DNA of 53,785 bases, from positions 1 through 53,785 of the forward strand of contig NZ_BOQD01000092.1 in the NCBI RefSeq assembly GCF_018332515.1, in the 5' to 3' direction. Positions 45,602 to 53,785 of the stretch are shown here, piece after piece (position 1 is the stretch's first letter; the number at the start of each line of letters is the position of its first letter). The translations under genes and the position numbers were made by a program. A model generated the notes under the pieces. The model was given only the letters and a program-made list of their open reading frames with translations. It did no database searches and was not told the origin of the DNA. This stretch comes from Bacillus hominis (GTDB taxonomy: Bacteria > Bacillota > Bacilli > Bacillales > Bacillaceae_G).

Positions 45602-45704
45602 ATAAAGTAAAACTTTAATCAGTGGGATTTTGTCCATCCCTACTGATTATTAGCCCAAACCAATCGGGTATTTACGGACCATTATCTCCCGACTAACTTC
45701 CTTG
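45602..45704 (+). repeat. bcr1 repeat, copy 3 (degenerate, truncated)
   Basis: It begins ATAAAGTAAAACTTTAATCA and follows the full copy at 37918 through GGGATTTTGTCCATCCC, ACTGATTATTAG, CCAATCGGGTATTTACGG and CCCGACTAACTTCCTTG, with several substitutions. The last third of the element is missing; it ends about 10 bp before the GH3 stop codon. Confidence 0.8.
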
Positions 45705-45714
45705 TATTCACCAC

Positions 45715-48006
45715 TTATCCATTCATCTGCGCATCGTTCAATAGCCCAATTATTTCACTTAACATTTCTTCTGTAAAAGCACCTGCGCTAAAGTTCACTA
45801 ATGCTCGTAATGGCATATAGTTCAGCATAGCGTCCATCATTTCAGAGGCATCACTATCCCCTTCAGTCATACTACCAAACGGGCTATCTTTTAATGCTTT
45901 TTCCATAAGCCCTTTTGCGATTGGTGCTAAAATTGGGTCCGCAAATATGTCCCCTAGTAAAGTATTACGATGTACTTGTTTTCGAATTATAGTCGTTGAT
46001 TGAATATACACGTTATCTTGTAAAACGATCTCTTTTGAAGACTTTCCTACTAAAATTTCAAATTCACCTGTTTCAACATGCCAGTCCTTCAATTCAACAT
46101 TATAATAAGCAAATGATCTTTTATTTAAAGTAAAGTTAACTGTTTTTTCTTCTCCCGGCTGCAATTCTACTTTTTCAAATCCTTTTAGCTCTTTTTCAGG
46201 ACGAGTCATACTGCTTTCAACATCTTTTATATAAAGCTGAACAATTTCTTTCCCCGCCGTACTACCAGTATTTTTCACGTTAACACTGACAGAAACAATC
46301 TCCGTATCCTTTATTTCTTTCTTATTTATTGAAAGATTACTATACTCAAAATTTGTATAGCTTAACCCAAAGCCAAATGGGAACAACGGTTTAATATTTT
46401 TCGCATCGTAATAACGGTATCCGACGAACACCCCTTCTTTGTATTCCACTTTGTCAACTTCACCAGGGAAGTTTAAGTAAGAAGGATTATCGCTTAAAAC
46501 TTTCGGGAATGTTTCCGCTAATTTCCCGCTTGGATTTGCATCACCAAATAATAAATCAGCAATTGCTCCGCCTAATGCTTGGCCACCTAAATAGCCTTCA
46601 AGTATTCCTTTTACTTTACCTATCCATGGCATTTCAATTGGAGCACCGTTACTTAAAACTACAACGATATTACTTTGAACTTCAGCGATAGCCTCAATTA
46701 ATTGCACGTGATTTTCTGGCATCTGTAAGTGTTTCCGATCAAATCCTTCAGATTCATAACGATCTGGAAGTCCAACGAAAAGGACCGCTGTATCTGCTCG
46801 CTCTGCTATTTTTTTCGCTTCACTAACCATGCTTTCATTTACATCATCACTTGCAATATCATAACCTTGAGCAAACAATATGTTCGTTTTTTCACCTGAT
46901 ACCGTTTCAATTTCTTCGAGAATACTTTCAAGCTTTGTTGGATTAATATGAGAACTTCCACCGCCTTGATAACGTGGTTGCTTTGCAAATCCTCCAATTA
47001 CCGCTACCGTTCCCTCTTTTTTCAGCGGAAGAATGGAATCTTCATTTTGTAACATAACCATACTTTCACTTGCAACTTCTCTTGCAAGCTGATGATGTGC
47101 TTCCTTACTATACATAGCGTTTTCTAATTGGTTATCATAAGCTTTAAAAATAATGTAAAGTAGTCGTTCTACTGCTTGATCAAGCTTTTCTACACATAGC
47201 TCACCACAGTTAACTGCGTCGACAATTTTCTTCTCACCAATTCCAAAGCTTGAAGGCATTTCTAACTCCAAACCGTTCGCTAAACTTGCGACACGCTCAT
47301 TTACTGCGCCCCAATCAGAAACGACAAAACCTTCAAATCCCCATTCATCTTTTAAAATATCATTTAATAAATAGCTATTTTCCGAAGCGTATTCACCATT
47401 TACCTTATTGTAAGCGCTCATTACTGTCCAAGGCTGTGCTTCCTTAATGACATCTTCAAAGCTAGCAAGATAGATTTCACGCAATGTCCTTTCATCAACG
47501 ATTGCATCTACAGACATTCTACGATGCTCTTGATTATTAGCAGCGAAATGTTTTAATGATGTTCCAATTCCTTGGCTTTGTACGCCTTTAACATGATTTA
47601 CAGCCATTTGTGATGATAAATACGGATCCTCTGAAAAATATTCAAAGTTTCTTCCGCATAGCGGCGAACGTTTAATATTTGCACCTGGTCCAAGGAGAAC
47701 ACCTACATTTTCAGCCTGACATTCTTCTCCTAATGCAACTCCGACTTGTTTGATTAATTCTTTATTCCATGTACTTGCTAATCCTACTGCTGAAGGGAAA
47801 CAAGTCGCTGGAATACTGTTATAAATCCCTAAGTGATCTGCTCCCTCTGCCTGTTTTCTAAGCCCGTGTGGTCCATCAGTTACCATAATAGAAGGAATAC
47901 CCAATCGCTCAATTCCTTTTGTATTCCAAAAGTCTAATCCAGAACATAGACTTGCCTTTTCCTCTAATGTCATTTGTGAAATGATATTCTTAATATCCCT
48001 TTTCAT
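45715..48006 (-). CDS. family 3 glycoside hydrolase (beta-glucosidase)
   Basis: Enzyme of 763 residues with the full GH3 plan: a TIM-barrel domain (about 1-300) with the substrate-binding [13 protein letters not shown] (151-163) and the nucleophile Asp231 in FVVSDWGAV; an alpha/beta sandwich domain (about 310-550) with GGGSSH; and a C-terminal fibronectin-III-like domain (about 590-670). A further C-terminal tail of roughly 80 residues, Met-rich, is present. There is no signal peptide, so it acts in the cytoplasm on imported glucosides. An AGGAGGG site precedes the ATG. A cre-like site and a divergent AraC-type regulator suggest induction by substrate and catabolite repression. Confidence 0.92.
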   Translation of the reverse strand: MKRDIKNIISQMTLEEKASLCSGLDFWNTKGIERLGIPSIMVTDGPHGLRKQAEGADHLGIYNSIPATCFPSAVGLASTWNKELIKQVGVALGEECQAENVGVLLGPGANIKRSPLCGRNFEYFSEDPYLSSQMAVNHVKGVQSQGIGTSLKHFAANNQEHRRMSVDAIVDERTLREIYLASFEDVIKEAQPWTVMSAYNKVNGEYASENSYLLNDILKDEWGFEGFVVSDWGAVNERVASLANGLELEMPSSFGIGEKKIVDAVNCGELCVEKLDQAVERLLYIIFKAYDNQLENAMYSKEAHHQLAREVASESMVMLQNEDSILPLKKEGTVAVIGGFAKQPRYQGGGSSHINPTKLESILEEIETVSGEKTNILFAQGYDIASDDVNESMVSEAKKIAERADTAVLFVGLPDRYESEGFDRKHLQMPENHVQLIEAIAEVQSNIVVVLSNGAPIEMPWIGKVKGILEGYLGGQALGGAIADLLFGDANPSGKLAETFPKVLSDNPSYLNFPGEVDKVEYKEGVFVGYRYYDAKNIKPLFPFGFGLSYTNFEYSNLSINKKEIKDTEIVSVSVNVKNTGSTAGKEIVQLYIKDVESSMTRPEKELKGFEKVELQPGEEKTVNFTLNKRSFAYYNVELKDWHVETGEFEILVGKSSKEIVLQDNVYIQSTTIIRKQVHRNTLLGDIFADPILAPIAKGLMEKALKDSPFGSMTEGDSDASEMMDAMLNYMPLRALVNFSAGAFTEEMLSEIIGLLNDAQMNG

Positions 48007-48030
48007 GATAGCCCTCCTAAAAAATAATGA

Positions 48031-48044
48031 AGTAAACGCTTTCT
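48031..48044 (-). promoter_or_regulatory. cre-like catabolite repression site
   Basis: On the minus strand AGAAAGCGTTTACT agrees with the cre consensus TGWNANCGNTNWCA except at the two outermost bases. It lies 25 bp upstream of the GH3 start. Confidence 0.5.
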
Positions 48045-48125
48045 TAATGGTATTATAGTTATTATTCTTTAGATATTATGGTATATTTTTTAGAATACTG
48101 GTAAAAATTTCAGCTGATTATATTT

Positions 48126-48149
48126 ATGGTTACTTTGCAGAGTAACCAT
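48126..48149. promoter_or_regulatory. inverted repeat in the GH3-araC divergent region
   Basis: ATGGTTACT and AGTAACCAT form perfect 9-bp arms around a 6-bp centre (TTGCAG). It lies midway between the divergent starts, so it may be an operator for the AraC-type regulator or another factor. Confidence 0.5.
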
Positions 48150-48244
48150 GAGCTGTATGTAAAACCTTTGCTTAAGAGAGAAGTTTATGTTGCTTGTAAC
48201 TTGTACACTTATCGGCTGATGTTTAATGAATAGAGGTTAAAATA

Positions 48245-49480
48245 ATGAATTGCTCCAAACTTGAAGATTTATATTATATTTGTAAGCTGGTTTTTGACAT
48301 ACATAAAACACCTATCTTTTTCATTAATAACAAAGGAGATTTGGCATTTGAAATCTCGCCCAATTTTCAGCATAACCCGTTGTATTCTTCAAAAGAGGCG
48401 TTATTTAATCAACTATTTAGTGGAAATCCACCCTATACTTTTCCGGTACTTGAAGAGACTGCCTTTCTTGAAAATTTTTTCTCAATTAACTTACGTTTAA
48501 ACGATCAACTGAGTGGGAATATCATCATTGGACCAGTCCTTTATTCCAGGTTATCAGAAATCTCAATTAAAGGAATCGTTAATGATCTTCAACTAAAAAT
48601 AGACAAAGAGGAAATGATTCGATATTATCAATCTCTCCCTGTTTTAAGCAATTTGAAATTTTTAAATATAAGTATGGTTCTTTATTACATGCTGTATCAA
48701 CAAAAATTAGATGTTGCTGATATTTTGCAAAAAAATATACTGTTAAAAAAGGATGATTTTGAGATTGAACAGCCCGATATACAAATATCGGAGCAACGTC
48801 AAAGTACATTAACTCATATCGATCCACTAGTTGAAAGGAAAATATTTGAGTGTATTAAAGAAGGAAAAAAGGATGATTTAATTCAAAACCTAAGAAGATT
48901 ACCTGAATCAGGAGCTCTTGGGGTGTTATCAAAAACAAGTCACCTGCGAAGCCAGAAGAATTCTGCCATCGCAGCAATTACACTTGCGACTAGATCGGCT
49001 ATAGATGGCGGACTATTCCCTGAAATCGCATATACCCTCAGTGATTTATTTATTCAAAAACTCGAAGAAATAAAAAAAAGTGAAGCCATTTCCCCATTTT
49101 TGGAGAATGCTTTACTTGAGTTCTCAGAACGAGTTAAAAATGGGAAGATGCAAAAACATTCAAAACCTATAAACATATGTCAAAATTATATATTTACTCA
49201 TCTTTACGAAGATATTACACTGTCCCATCTAGCAGAAATAGTCGCATTAAATCCTAGTTATCTATCTTCCCTTTTCAAAAAAGAAGTAGGAATTTCATTA
49301 GGCGAATATATTCAGCATGCTAAGATAGATGAGTCAAAAAGCTTAATGGCCTATACAAAACATTCTATATCCGAAATCTCCACACTATTAAATTTCCATG
49401 ACCAAAGTCATTTTACAAAGGTCTTTAAAAAACATACTGGTATTTCACCTAAACAATTTAAAAATGGATGCAATTATTAG
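48245..49480 (+). CDS. AraC-family transcriptional regulator
   Basis: Regulator of 411 residues. The C-terminal AraC DNA-binding domain (about 310-408) has both helix-turn-helix units: ITLSHLAEIVALNPSYLSSL and EISTLLNFHDQSHFTKVFKK, ending HTGISPKQFK. The N-terminal part (1-150) looks like a PAS/GAF-like sensor, and the middle segment QKNSAIAAITLATRSAIDGG LFPEIAYTLSD resembles that of the YSIRK-type AraC regulators of Gram-positives. It is divergent from the GH3 gene and is its likely activator. AGAGGTT precedes the ATG. Confidence 0.88.
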   Translation: MNCSKLEDLYYICKLVFDIHKTPIFFINNKGDLAFEISPNFQHNPLYSSKEALFNQLFSGNPPYTFPVLEETAFLENFFSINLRLNDQLSGNIIIGPVLYSRLSEISIKGIVNDLQLKIDKEEMIRYYQSLPVLSNLKFLNISMVLYYMLYQQKLDVADILQKNILLKKDDFEIEQPDIQISEQRQSTLTHIDPLVERKIFECIKEGKKDDLIQNLRRLPESGALGVLSKTSHLRSQKNSAIAAITLATRSAIDGGLFPEIAYTLSDLFIQKLEEIKKSEAISPFLENALLEFSERVKNGKMQKHSKPINICQNYIFTHLYEDITLSHLAEIVALNPSYLSSLFKKEVGISLGEYIQHAKIDESKSLMAYTKHSISEISTLLNFHDQSHFTKVFKKHTGISPKQFKNGCNY

Positions 49481-49679
49481 TTGTCCTTCGTTCCGTCAAT
49501 AGATTTATTTTGTTGCTTTATATTACTAATAAATATACTTTATAAAGCGAAAAAACATTAATTGAAATAGATTGATCCCAAACATAATTTACATTCTTCA
49601 TAACTTCTGATCATAATTCAAATTTGGAAGAATAGAGGCTTTTTTATATACAAATAATAAGCCTCAAGGAGTTGTTGTT

Positions 49680-50873
49680 ATGCAGTTCATATTAAATATG
49701 TTAGGGATTTTCGTTGTCATATTAATCGTTTTCCTATGTTCGCCTAATAAGAAACAAATAAAATGGAGACCAATCGTTATTCTAATCATATTGGAGCTTT
49801 TTATTACGTGGTTTATGTTAGGTACAAAATTGGGCAGTATTATCATTAATAAAATTGCGTCATTTTTCAGTTGGTTACTATCATGTGCGAATGAAGGAAT
49901 TCGATTTGCCTTTCCTTCAGCTATGGAAAATCAACACATTGATTTCTTCTTTAGTGCGTTACTTCCGATCATTTTTGTTATCACTTTCTTTGATATTCTC
50001 TCGTATTTTGGAATCTTAACTTGGATTATTGATAAAGTTGGTGCGATTATTTCAAAGATTTCTCGTTTACCAAAGTTAGAAAGCTTCTTTTCCATTCAAA
50101 TGATGTTTTTAGGAAATACGGAAGCACTTGCAGTTGTTCGTGATCAATTATCTGTGTTAAAAGAAAATCGTTTGTTGACTTTTGGAATTATGAGTATGAG
50201 TAGCGTCAGCGGATCCATTCTTGGTGCTTATCTATCAATGGTTCCAGCAACATATATTTTCAGCGCTATTCCTTTAAACTGTATAAACGCATTAATTTTA
50301 GCCAATGTTTTAAATCCTATTGAAGTTACGAAAGAAGAAGATGTTATTTATAAACCTTCAAAAAATGAAAAAAAAGATTTCTTTTCTACTATTTCAAACA
50401 GTATGTTAGTCGGGATGAATATGGTTATCGTTATTTTAGCGATGGTAATTGGTTATGTAGCATTAACAGCATGCTTAAACGGTATTTTAAGCTTTTTCGT
50501 AACGGGTTTAACAATTCAAAAAATCTTCTCCATTATCTTTAGTCCCTTCGCTTTTTTACTCGGTTTATCAGGAAAAGATGCTATGTATGTAGCTGAACTA
50601 ATGGGGATCAAAATAACAACGAATGAATTTGTTGCCATGATGGATTTAAAATCAAATTTACAGTCTTTACAACCTCATACGATTGCCGTTGCAACAACGT
50701 TTCTAGCTTCTTTTGCTAACTTTAGTACAGTAGGTATGATTTACGGAACTTTCAATTCATTATTTGGCGGGGAAAAATCAGCAATAATCGGTAAAAATGT
50801 TTGGAAGCTTCTTGTTAGCGGAATGGCTGTTTCCTTATTAAGTGCTATGCTCGTGGGGCTTTTTGTATGGTAA
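49680..50873 (+). CDS. nupC: NupC-type concentrative nucleoside transporter
   Basis: Integral membrane protein of 397 residues, close to B. subtilis NupC length, importing nucleosides with H+ or Na+. It has about 9-10 hydrophobic segments. CNT signature regions are visible: FFFSALLPIIFVITFFDILSY, MFLGNTEALAVVRDQL (core nucleoside-binding hairpin), MSSVSGSILGAYLSMVPATY, and the C-terminal ATTFLASFANFSTVGMIYGT. An AAGGAG site 9 bp upstream supports the ATG. It is downstream of the AraC gene on the same strand, but 199 bp away and with its own terminator, so probably independent. Confidence 0.92.
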   Translation: MQFILNMLGIFVVILIVFLCSPNKKQIKWRPIVILIILELFITWFMLGTKLGSIIINKIASFFSWLLSCANEGIRFAFPSAMENQHIDFFFSALLPIIFVITFFDILSYFGILTWIIDKVGAIISKISRLPKLESFFSIQMMFLGNTEALAVVRDQLSVLKENRLLTFGIMSMSSVSGSILGAYLSMVPATYIFSAIPLNCINALILANVLNPIEVTKEEDVIYKPSKNEKKDFFSTISNSMLVGMNMVIVILAMVIGYVALTACLNGILSFFVTGLTIQKIFSIIFSPFAFLLGLSGKDAMYVAELMGIKITTNEFVAMMDLKSNLQSLQPHTIAVATTFLASFANFSTVGMIYGTFNSLFGGEKSAIIGKNVWKLLVSGMAVSLLSAMLVGLFVW

Positions 50874-50884
50874 ATGAATAATTG

Positions 50885-50933
50885 TAATAATATGAAGACA
50901 CTCAAACTGAATTGGGTGTCTTCATATTATTAC
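50885..50933. terminator. bidirectional terminator between nupC and proA
   Basis: A long stem (AATATGAAGACACTC with GGGTGTCTTCATATT) lies between the convergent genes, with A/T-rich flanks. Confidence 0.8.
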
Positions 50934-50941
50934 TTGTTCTT

Positions 50942-52189
50942 TTATTTTCGAATTTGTCCATTTCCACGAATCACATATTTTGTGGAAGTCAATGCAGGAA
51001 GCCCCATTGGTCCCCTTACATGTAGCTTTTGTGTACTGATACCAATTTCTGCTCCGAATCCAAATTCAGATCCATCTGTAAAACGAGTTGATGCATTATG
51101 ATAAAGTGCAGCCGCATCAACAGAAGTGAAAAATTTGCTGACATTTTCCTCGTTCTCTGTAATAATCGCTTCGGAATGCATAGATCCATACGTATTTATG
51201 TGATGAATCGCTTCTTCAACTGAAGAAACCACTTTCACTGCTAAAGTGAGAGATAAAAACTCTGTTTCCCAGTCCTCTTCTGAAGCTAATGCAATAGATG
51301 AATCAATTGCCAATGCGTTCTTATCACCACGTATCTCCACGCCTCTTTCCTTCAAGGAAGAAAACAATTCGCTACCAAATTGCTGCGCCCAATTTTCATG
51401 AAGTATAATCGTTTCAATCGCATTACATACAGATGGACGTTGCGTTTTTGCATTTACAATAATATTAAATGCCATTTGTTTATCCGCTGTTTCATCAATG
51501 AAAATATGGCAATTTCCCGCACCTGTTTCAAGTACTGGAACTGATGCTTCTCTCACTACAGTATCGATTAACTGCTTGCCACCTCTTGGTATAAGAACGT
51601 CCAAGTACTCATTTAATGTAAACAACTGCTTCGCGCTATCTCGCGTTGTATCTTCTATGAGCTGGACGCTTTCTTGAGGCAAACTCGTTTGTTTGAGCGC
51701 TAGGTGAATTACAGCAACAATCGCTTTATTAGAATAAATAGCAGAAGAACTCCCACGCAATATTACTGCGTTTCCTGTTTTCAAACAAATTGTAGCAGCA
51801 TCCACTGTCACATTCGGTCTTGCCTCGTAAATCATTCCGACAACACCAAGTGGTACGCGCATCTCCTGAATAGATAGTCCATTTGGTCGTTCCCATGCAC
51901 TTACACATTCTCCAATCGGATCACGTAAATCAATTAGCTGCTTAATCCCCTCAGCCATATCAATAATACGCTGCTCGTTCAGCATAAGGCGATCAAGGAG
52001 AGAATCAGAAAATCCTTTTGCCTTACCTTCTTCGATGTCTCGTTTGTTTTCCTCTAAAATATAAGCTGTTTCTAATATCAGTTGATCAGCAATCGCAGCA
52101 AGTGCTTCGTTTTTTTGGTCTGTAGATTTAAGCACAAGTTCTCTAGCAATTTCTTTCGCTCTTTTACCTTTTGCTAACACTTCATTCAT
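50942..52189 (-). CDS. proA: gamma-glutamyl phosphate reductase
   Basis: Second step of proline synthesis: NADPH-dependent reduction of glutamyl 5-phosphate to the semialdehyde. The 415 residues match the family; motifs are [20 protein letters not shown] (about 118-137), [18 protein letters not shown], the catalytic Cys in [13 protein letters not shown] (about 240-252), and [20 protein letters not shown] near the C-terminus. AGGAGG is 8 bp before the ATG at 52189; the frame's earlier ATG lies against the ribosome binding site and is less likely. It is 123 bp downstream of proB in the same operon under the Pro T-box. Confidence 0.95.
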   Translation of the reverse strand: MNEVLAKGKRAKEIARELVLKSTDQKNEALAAIADQLILETAYILEENKRDIEEGKAKGFSDSLLDRLMLNEQRIIDMAEGIKQLIDLRDPIGECVSAWERPNGLSIQEMRVPLGVVGMIYEARPNVTVDAATICLKTGNAVILRGSSSAIYSNKAIVAVIHLALKQTSLPQESVQLIEDTTRDSAKQLFTLNEYLDVLIPRGGKQLIDTVVREASVPVLETGAGNCHIFIDETADKQMAFNIIVNAKTQRPSVCNAIETIILHENWAQQFGSELFSSLKERGVEIRGDKNALAIDSSIALASEEDWETEFLSLTLAVKVVSSVEEAIHHINTYGSMHSEAIITENEENVSKFFTSVDAAALYHNASTRFTDGSEFGFGAEIGISTQKLHVRGPMGLPALTSTKYVIRGNGQIRK

Positions 52190-52312
52190 TTTCATTTCCT
52201 CCTTTTAAAAAGTTAATACGTAAAAATTTGAGACCCGTTTATCTCCACTAACTATGTGTGTCCTGCCTATGAAATTAAAGAATTTGAGCAGTGGACTCTA
52301 CCCTCTCTATTC

Positions 52313-53416
52313 CTAAAATGAAACCCAATGATTCCTATGGATGACTTCATAATTATGTCTTTCGCCTCTTGCTTGAATATCTTGGCTCTGCATACCTTTT
52401 AAATCCCTTAGTTCCTCTGCACTATATGTGCATTGTCCTTTTCCTATTACGCGCCCTTGTTGCGTGATTACCTCCACAACTTCGCCCACTTGGAAAAATC
52501 CTGAAACATTCGTAACACCAGCTGGAAGTAAACTCTTTCCATGCTGAATGATGGCAGTAGCTGCCCCGGCATCTACTTCAATTTGTCCGCTAACAAGCGA
52601 ATGCAAGGCGATCCATTGCTTGTTCATCTTAATTACTTTTTGAGGCGCATTCCCGATATACGTTCCGTCACCTTTTCCCTTCAACACATCTAAAAATTTC
52701 TCCTGTCCATGTCCTGTTCCGATAAATACACTTACTCCAAGAGATAGTGCCGTCTTTGCAGCATCGATTTTTGATTTCATACCGCCAGTCCCAAGTTTTG
52801 AACCAGCATCTCCTGCAAGAGAAGCAATTTCTTCTGTTACCTCAGGAAGGAAATAATATTTTTTCGCGTCCGCATTTTTTTGAGGATTTTGGTCATATAA
52901 ACCGTTCACATCCGTAAAAATCATAAGCATATCTGCCGACACAAGTCCGCTTACTAAAGCTGACAGCATATCATTATCACCAAACGTCAGCTCCTCTAAA
53001 GAAATGGAATCATTTTCATTGATGATAGGAAGAGCGGAACGGTTTAGTAACTCTCCTAAAGTGGCGTACGCATTACTGTATTGTTCTTTTCGAGAAAAAT
53101 CACTTCTCGTTAGTAACAGTTGCGCAGTAACGATATCATATTTACGGAATTCCTCCGTGTACGCCTGCATTAATAAACTTTGCCCGACAGCTGCTGCAGC
53201 CTGTTTCCCTTTAGTTGTCACAGGTCTGCTAGGATACCCTAGAGCAGAAAAACCTGCAGCGACGGCTCCTGATGTAATTAACAAAACTTCATGCCCTTCC
53301 TGTTTCAGTCGTGCCAATGCGGCAACGTGATCTGAAAGTTGTTCTTTAGAGATGCCTCCATGACTCGCTGCCAAGGAACTGCTCCCAATCTTTACAACAA
53401 TTCGTTGTTTTTTCAC
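52313..53416 (-). CDS. proB: glutamate 5-kinase with PUA domain
   Basis: First and regulated step of proline synthesis: ATP-dependent phosphorylation of glutamate. The 367 residues hold an amino-acid-kinase domain (1-260), with [12 protein letters not shown] at the N-terminus, [37 protein letters not shown] and [20 protein letters not shown], and a C-terminal PUA domain (about 277-355). The start is GTG at 53416 with GGAGG 8 bp upstream; the frame opens nine codons earlier. A Pro T-box precedes it. Confidence 0.95.
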   Translation of the reverse strand: MKKQRIVVKIGSSSLAASHGGISKEQLSDHVAALARLKQEGHEVLLITSGAVAAGFSALGYPSRPVTTKGKQAAAAVGQSLLMQAYTEEFRKYDIVTAQLLLTRSDFSRKEQYSNAYATLGELLNRSALPIINENDSISLEELTFGDNDMLSALVSGLVSADMLMIFTDVNGLYDQNPQKNADAKKYYFLPEVTEEIASLAGDAGSKLGTGGMKSKIDAAKTALSLGVSVFIGTGHGQEKFLDVLKGKGDGTYIGNAPQKVIKMNKQWIALHSLVSGQIEVDAGAATAIIQHGKSLLPAGVTNVSGFFQVGEVVEVITQQGRVIGKGQCTYSAEELRDLKGMQSQDIQARGERHNYEVIHRNHWVSF

Positions 53417-53528
53417 TTTTATATCCTCCAAGTCTAAAATCAAAGTTTTTTATCAATCACACTTTTATTCATACAATTTGCTGCTATGTCTCTTCTCATC
53501 AATGCTGCACCTATCGTATTAGAGGACA

Positions 53529-53770
53529 AAATAAAAATGACCGCTTCGCCCTTAATAAAATAAAAAGGACGAAACGGTCATTGTTCCGCGGTACCACCTT
53601 AATTGATATACATAGATATCCACTTGGTGCCTATAACGCAGGCGAACGCCTAAACTTTCATTTAAGACTCAGAGATAGGTTCGATATATTCTATGCGAGG
53701 AATCTTTCAGCCAGTGAATTCCACTCTCTTTCGCAAGAAGACATATGTACTATTTCTCTTCAACGATTTT
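53529..53770 (-). promoter_or_regulatory. T-box riboswitch (Pro, CCU) before proBA
   Basis: The T-box sequence AAGGTGGTACCGCGG lies at 53586-53600 (minus strand), followed by the terminator stem AATGACCGTTTCGTCCTT / AAGGGCGAAGCGGTCATT with T-rich tail. Stem I starts near GAAGAGAAATAGTAC, and the specifier context CGAACCTATCTCTGAG places CCT at 53687-53689, predicting tRNA-Pro. The 5' end and promoter are at or beyond the window edge. Confidence 0.9.
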
Positions 53771-53785
53771 CGGTTTAATTTTTTT

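Noticed and set aside
53581-53778. 65-codon plus-strand open frame at the right edge
   Set aside because: It lies entirely on the antisense strand of the Pro T-box leader.

Overview
This window is chromosomal DNA from a low-GC Firmicute, almost certainly a member of the Bacillus cereus group. The evidence is AT-rich intergenic sequence, strong AGGAGG ribosome binding sites with frequent GTG and TTG starts, T-box leaders, protein sequences that I recognise as B. cereus-type (AroA, TyrA, ProA, ProB, P4H tail), and three copies of a repeat that matches my memory of bcr1, an element reported as specific to this group. Most of the window is core or near-core metabolism, with accessory patches and decayed genes between.

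Layout. 1-2.4 kb: start of an unidentified minus-strand gene, a broken AHSA1/SRPBCC gene and an ABC-F ATPase. 3-6.9 kb: MMPL/RND-type exporter and its TetR-family regulator, with four near-identical 18-bp palindromic operators. 7-9 kb: two GNAT acetyltransferases. 9.2-16.1 kb: an aromatic amino acid operon read on the minus strand from a near-consensus sigma-A promoter, in the order T-box, T-box, aroF (DAHP synthase/chorismate mutase), T-box, aroC, hisC, tyrA, aroA; all three T-boxes appear to carry a UAC (Tyr) specifier. 16.1-19.6 kb: a 1160-residue SIR2-domain protein with the look of a phage-defence NADase. 19.8-23.1 kb: DUF2512 membrane protein, isochorismatase-like hydrolase, GNAT, and serS behind a Ser T-box. 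23.2-26.3 kb: a patch of gene debris (acetyltransferase start, zinc-ribbon gene with frameshift, VOC tail, GNAT with a nonsense codon, prolyl-4-hydroxylase tail) around an intact P-loop kinase and a methyltransferase.

26.4-32.5 kb: a sigma-54 controlled acid-utilisation operon (CoA ligase, crotonase, GntP-family permease) with its own PAS/AAA+/Fis activator and a textbook -24/-12 promoter. 32.8-35.8 kb: DUF2332 gene and mqo with a structured, attenuator-like leader. 35.9-39.2 kb: remains of an AI-2 (lsr) cluster: lsrK, a cupin gene and lsrF are intact, an lsrB tail is left on the other strand, and lsrK is bracketed by inverted bcr1 repeats, one of them inserted inside the operon with a 5-bp target duplication. 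39.3-45.4 kb: small accessory genes (two VOC proteins, Fur-box-controlled HmoA-type haem monooxygenase, MFS transporter with ArsR-type regulator, DinB protein). 45.7-50.9 kb: GH3 beta-glucosidase, divergent AraC regulator and NupC nucleoside transporter. 50.9-53.8 kb: proBA behind a Pro T-box.

The strongest candidates for a second look are the large SIR2 protein, the triple tyrosine T-box aro operon, the bcr1 insertion in the lsr operon, the mqo leader, and the multi-operator TetR/MMPL locus.
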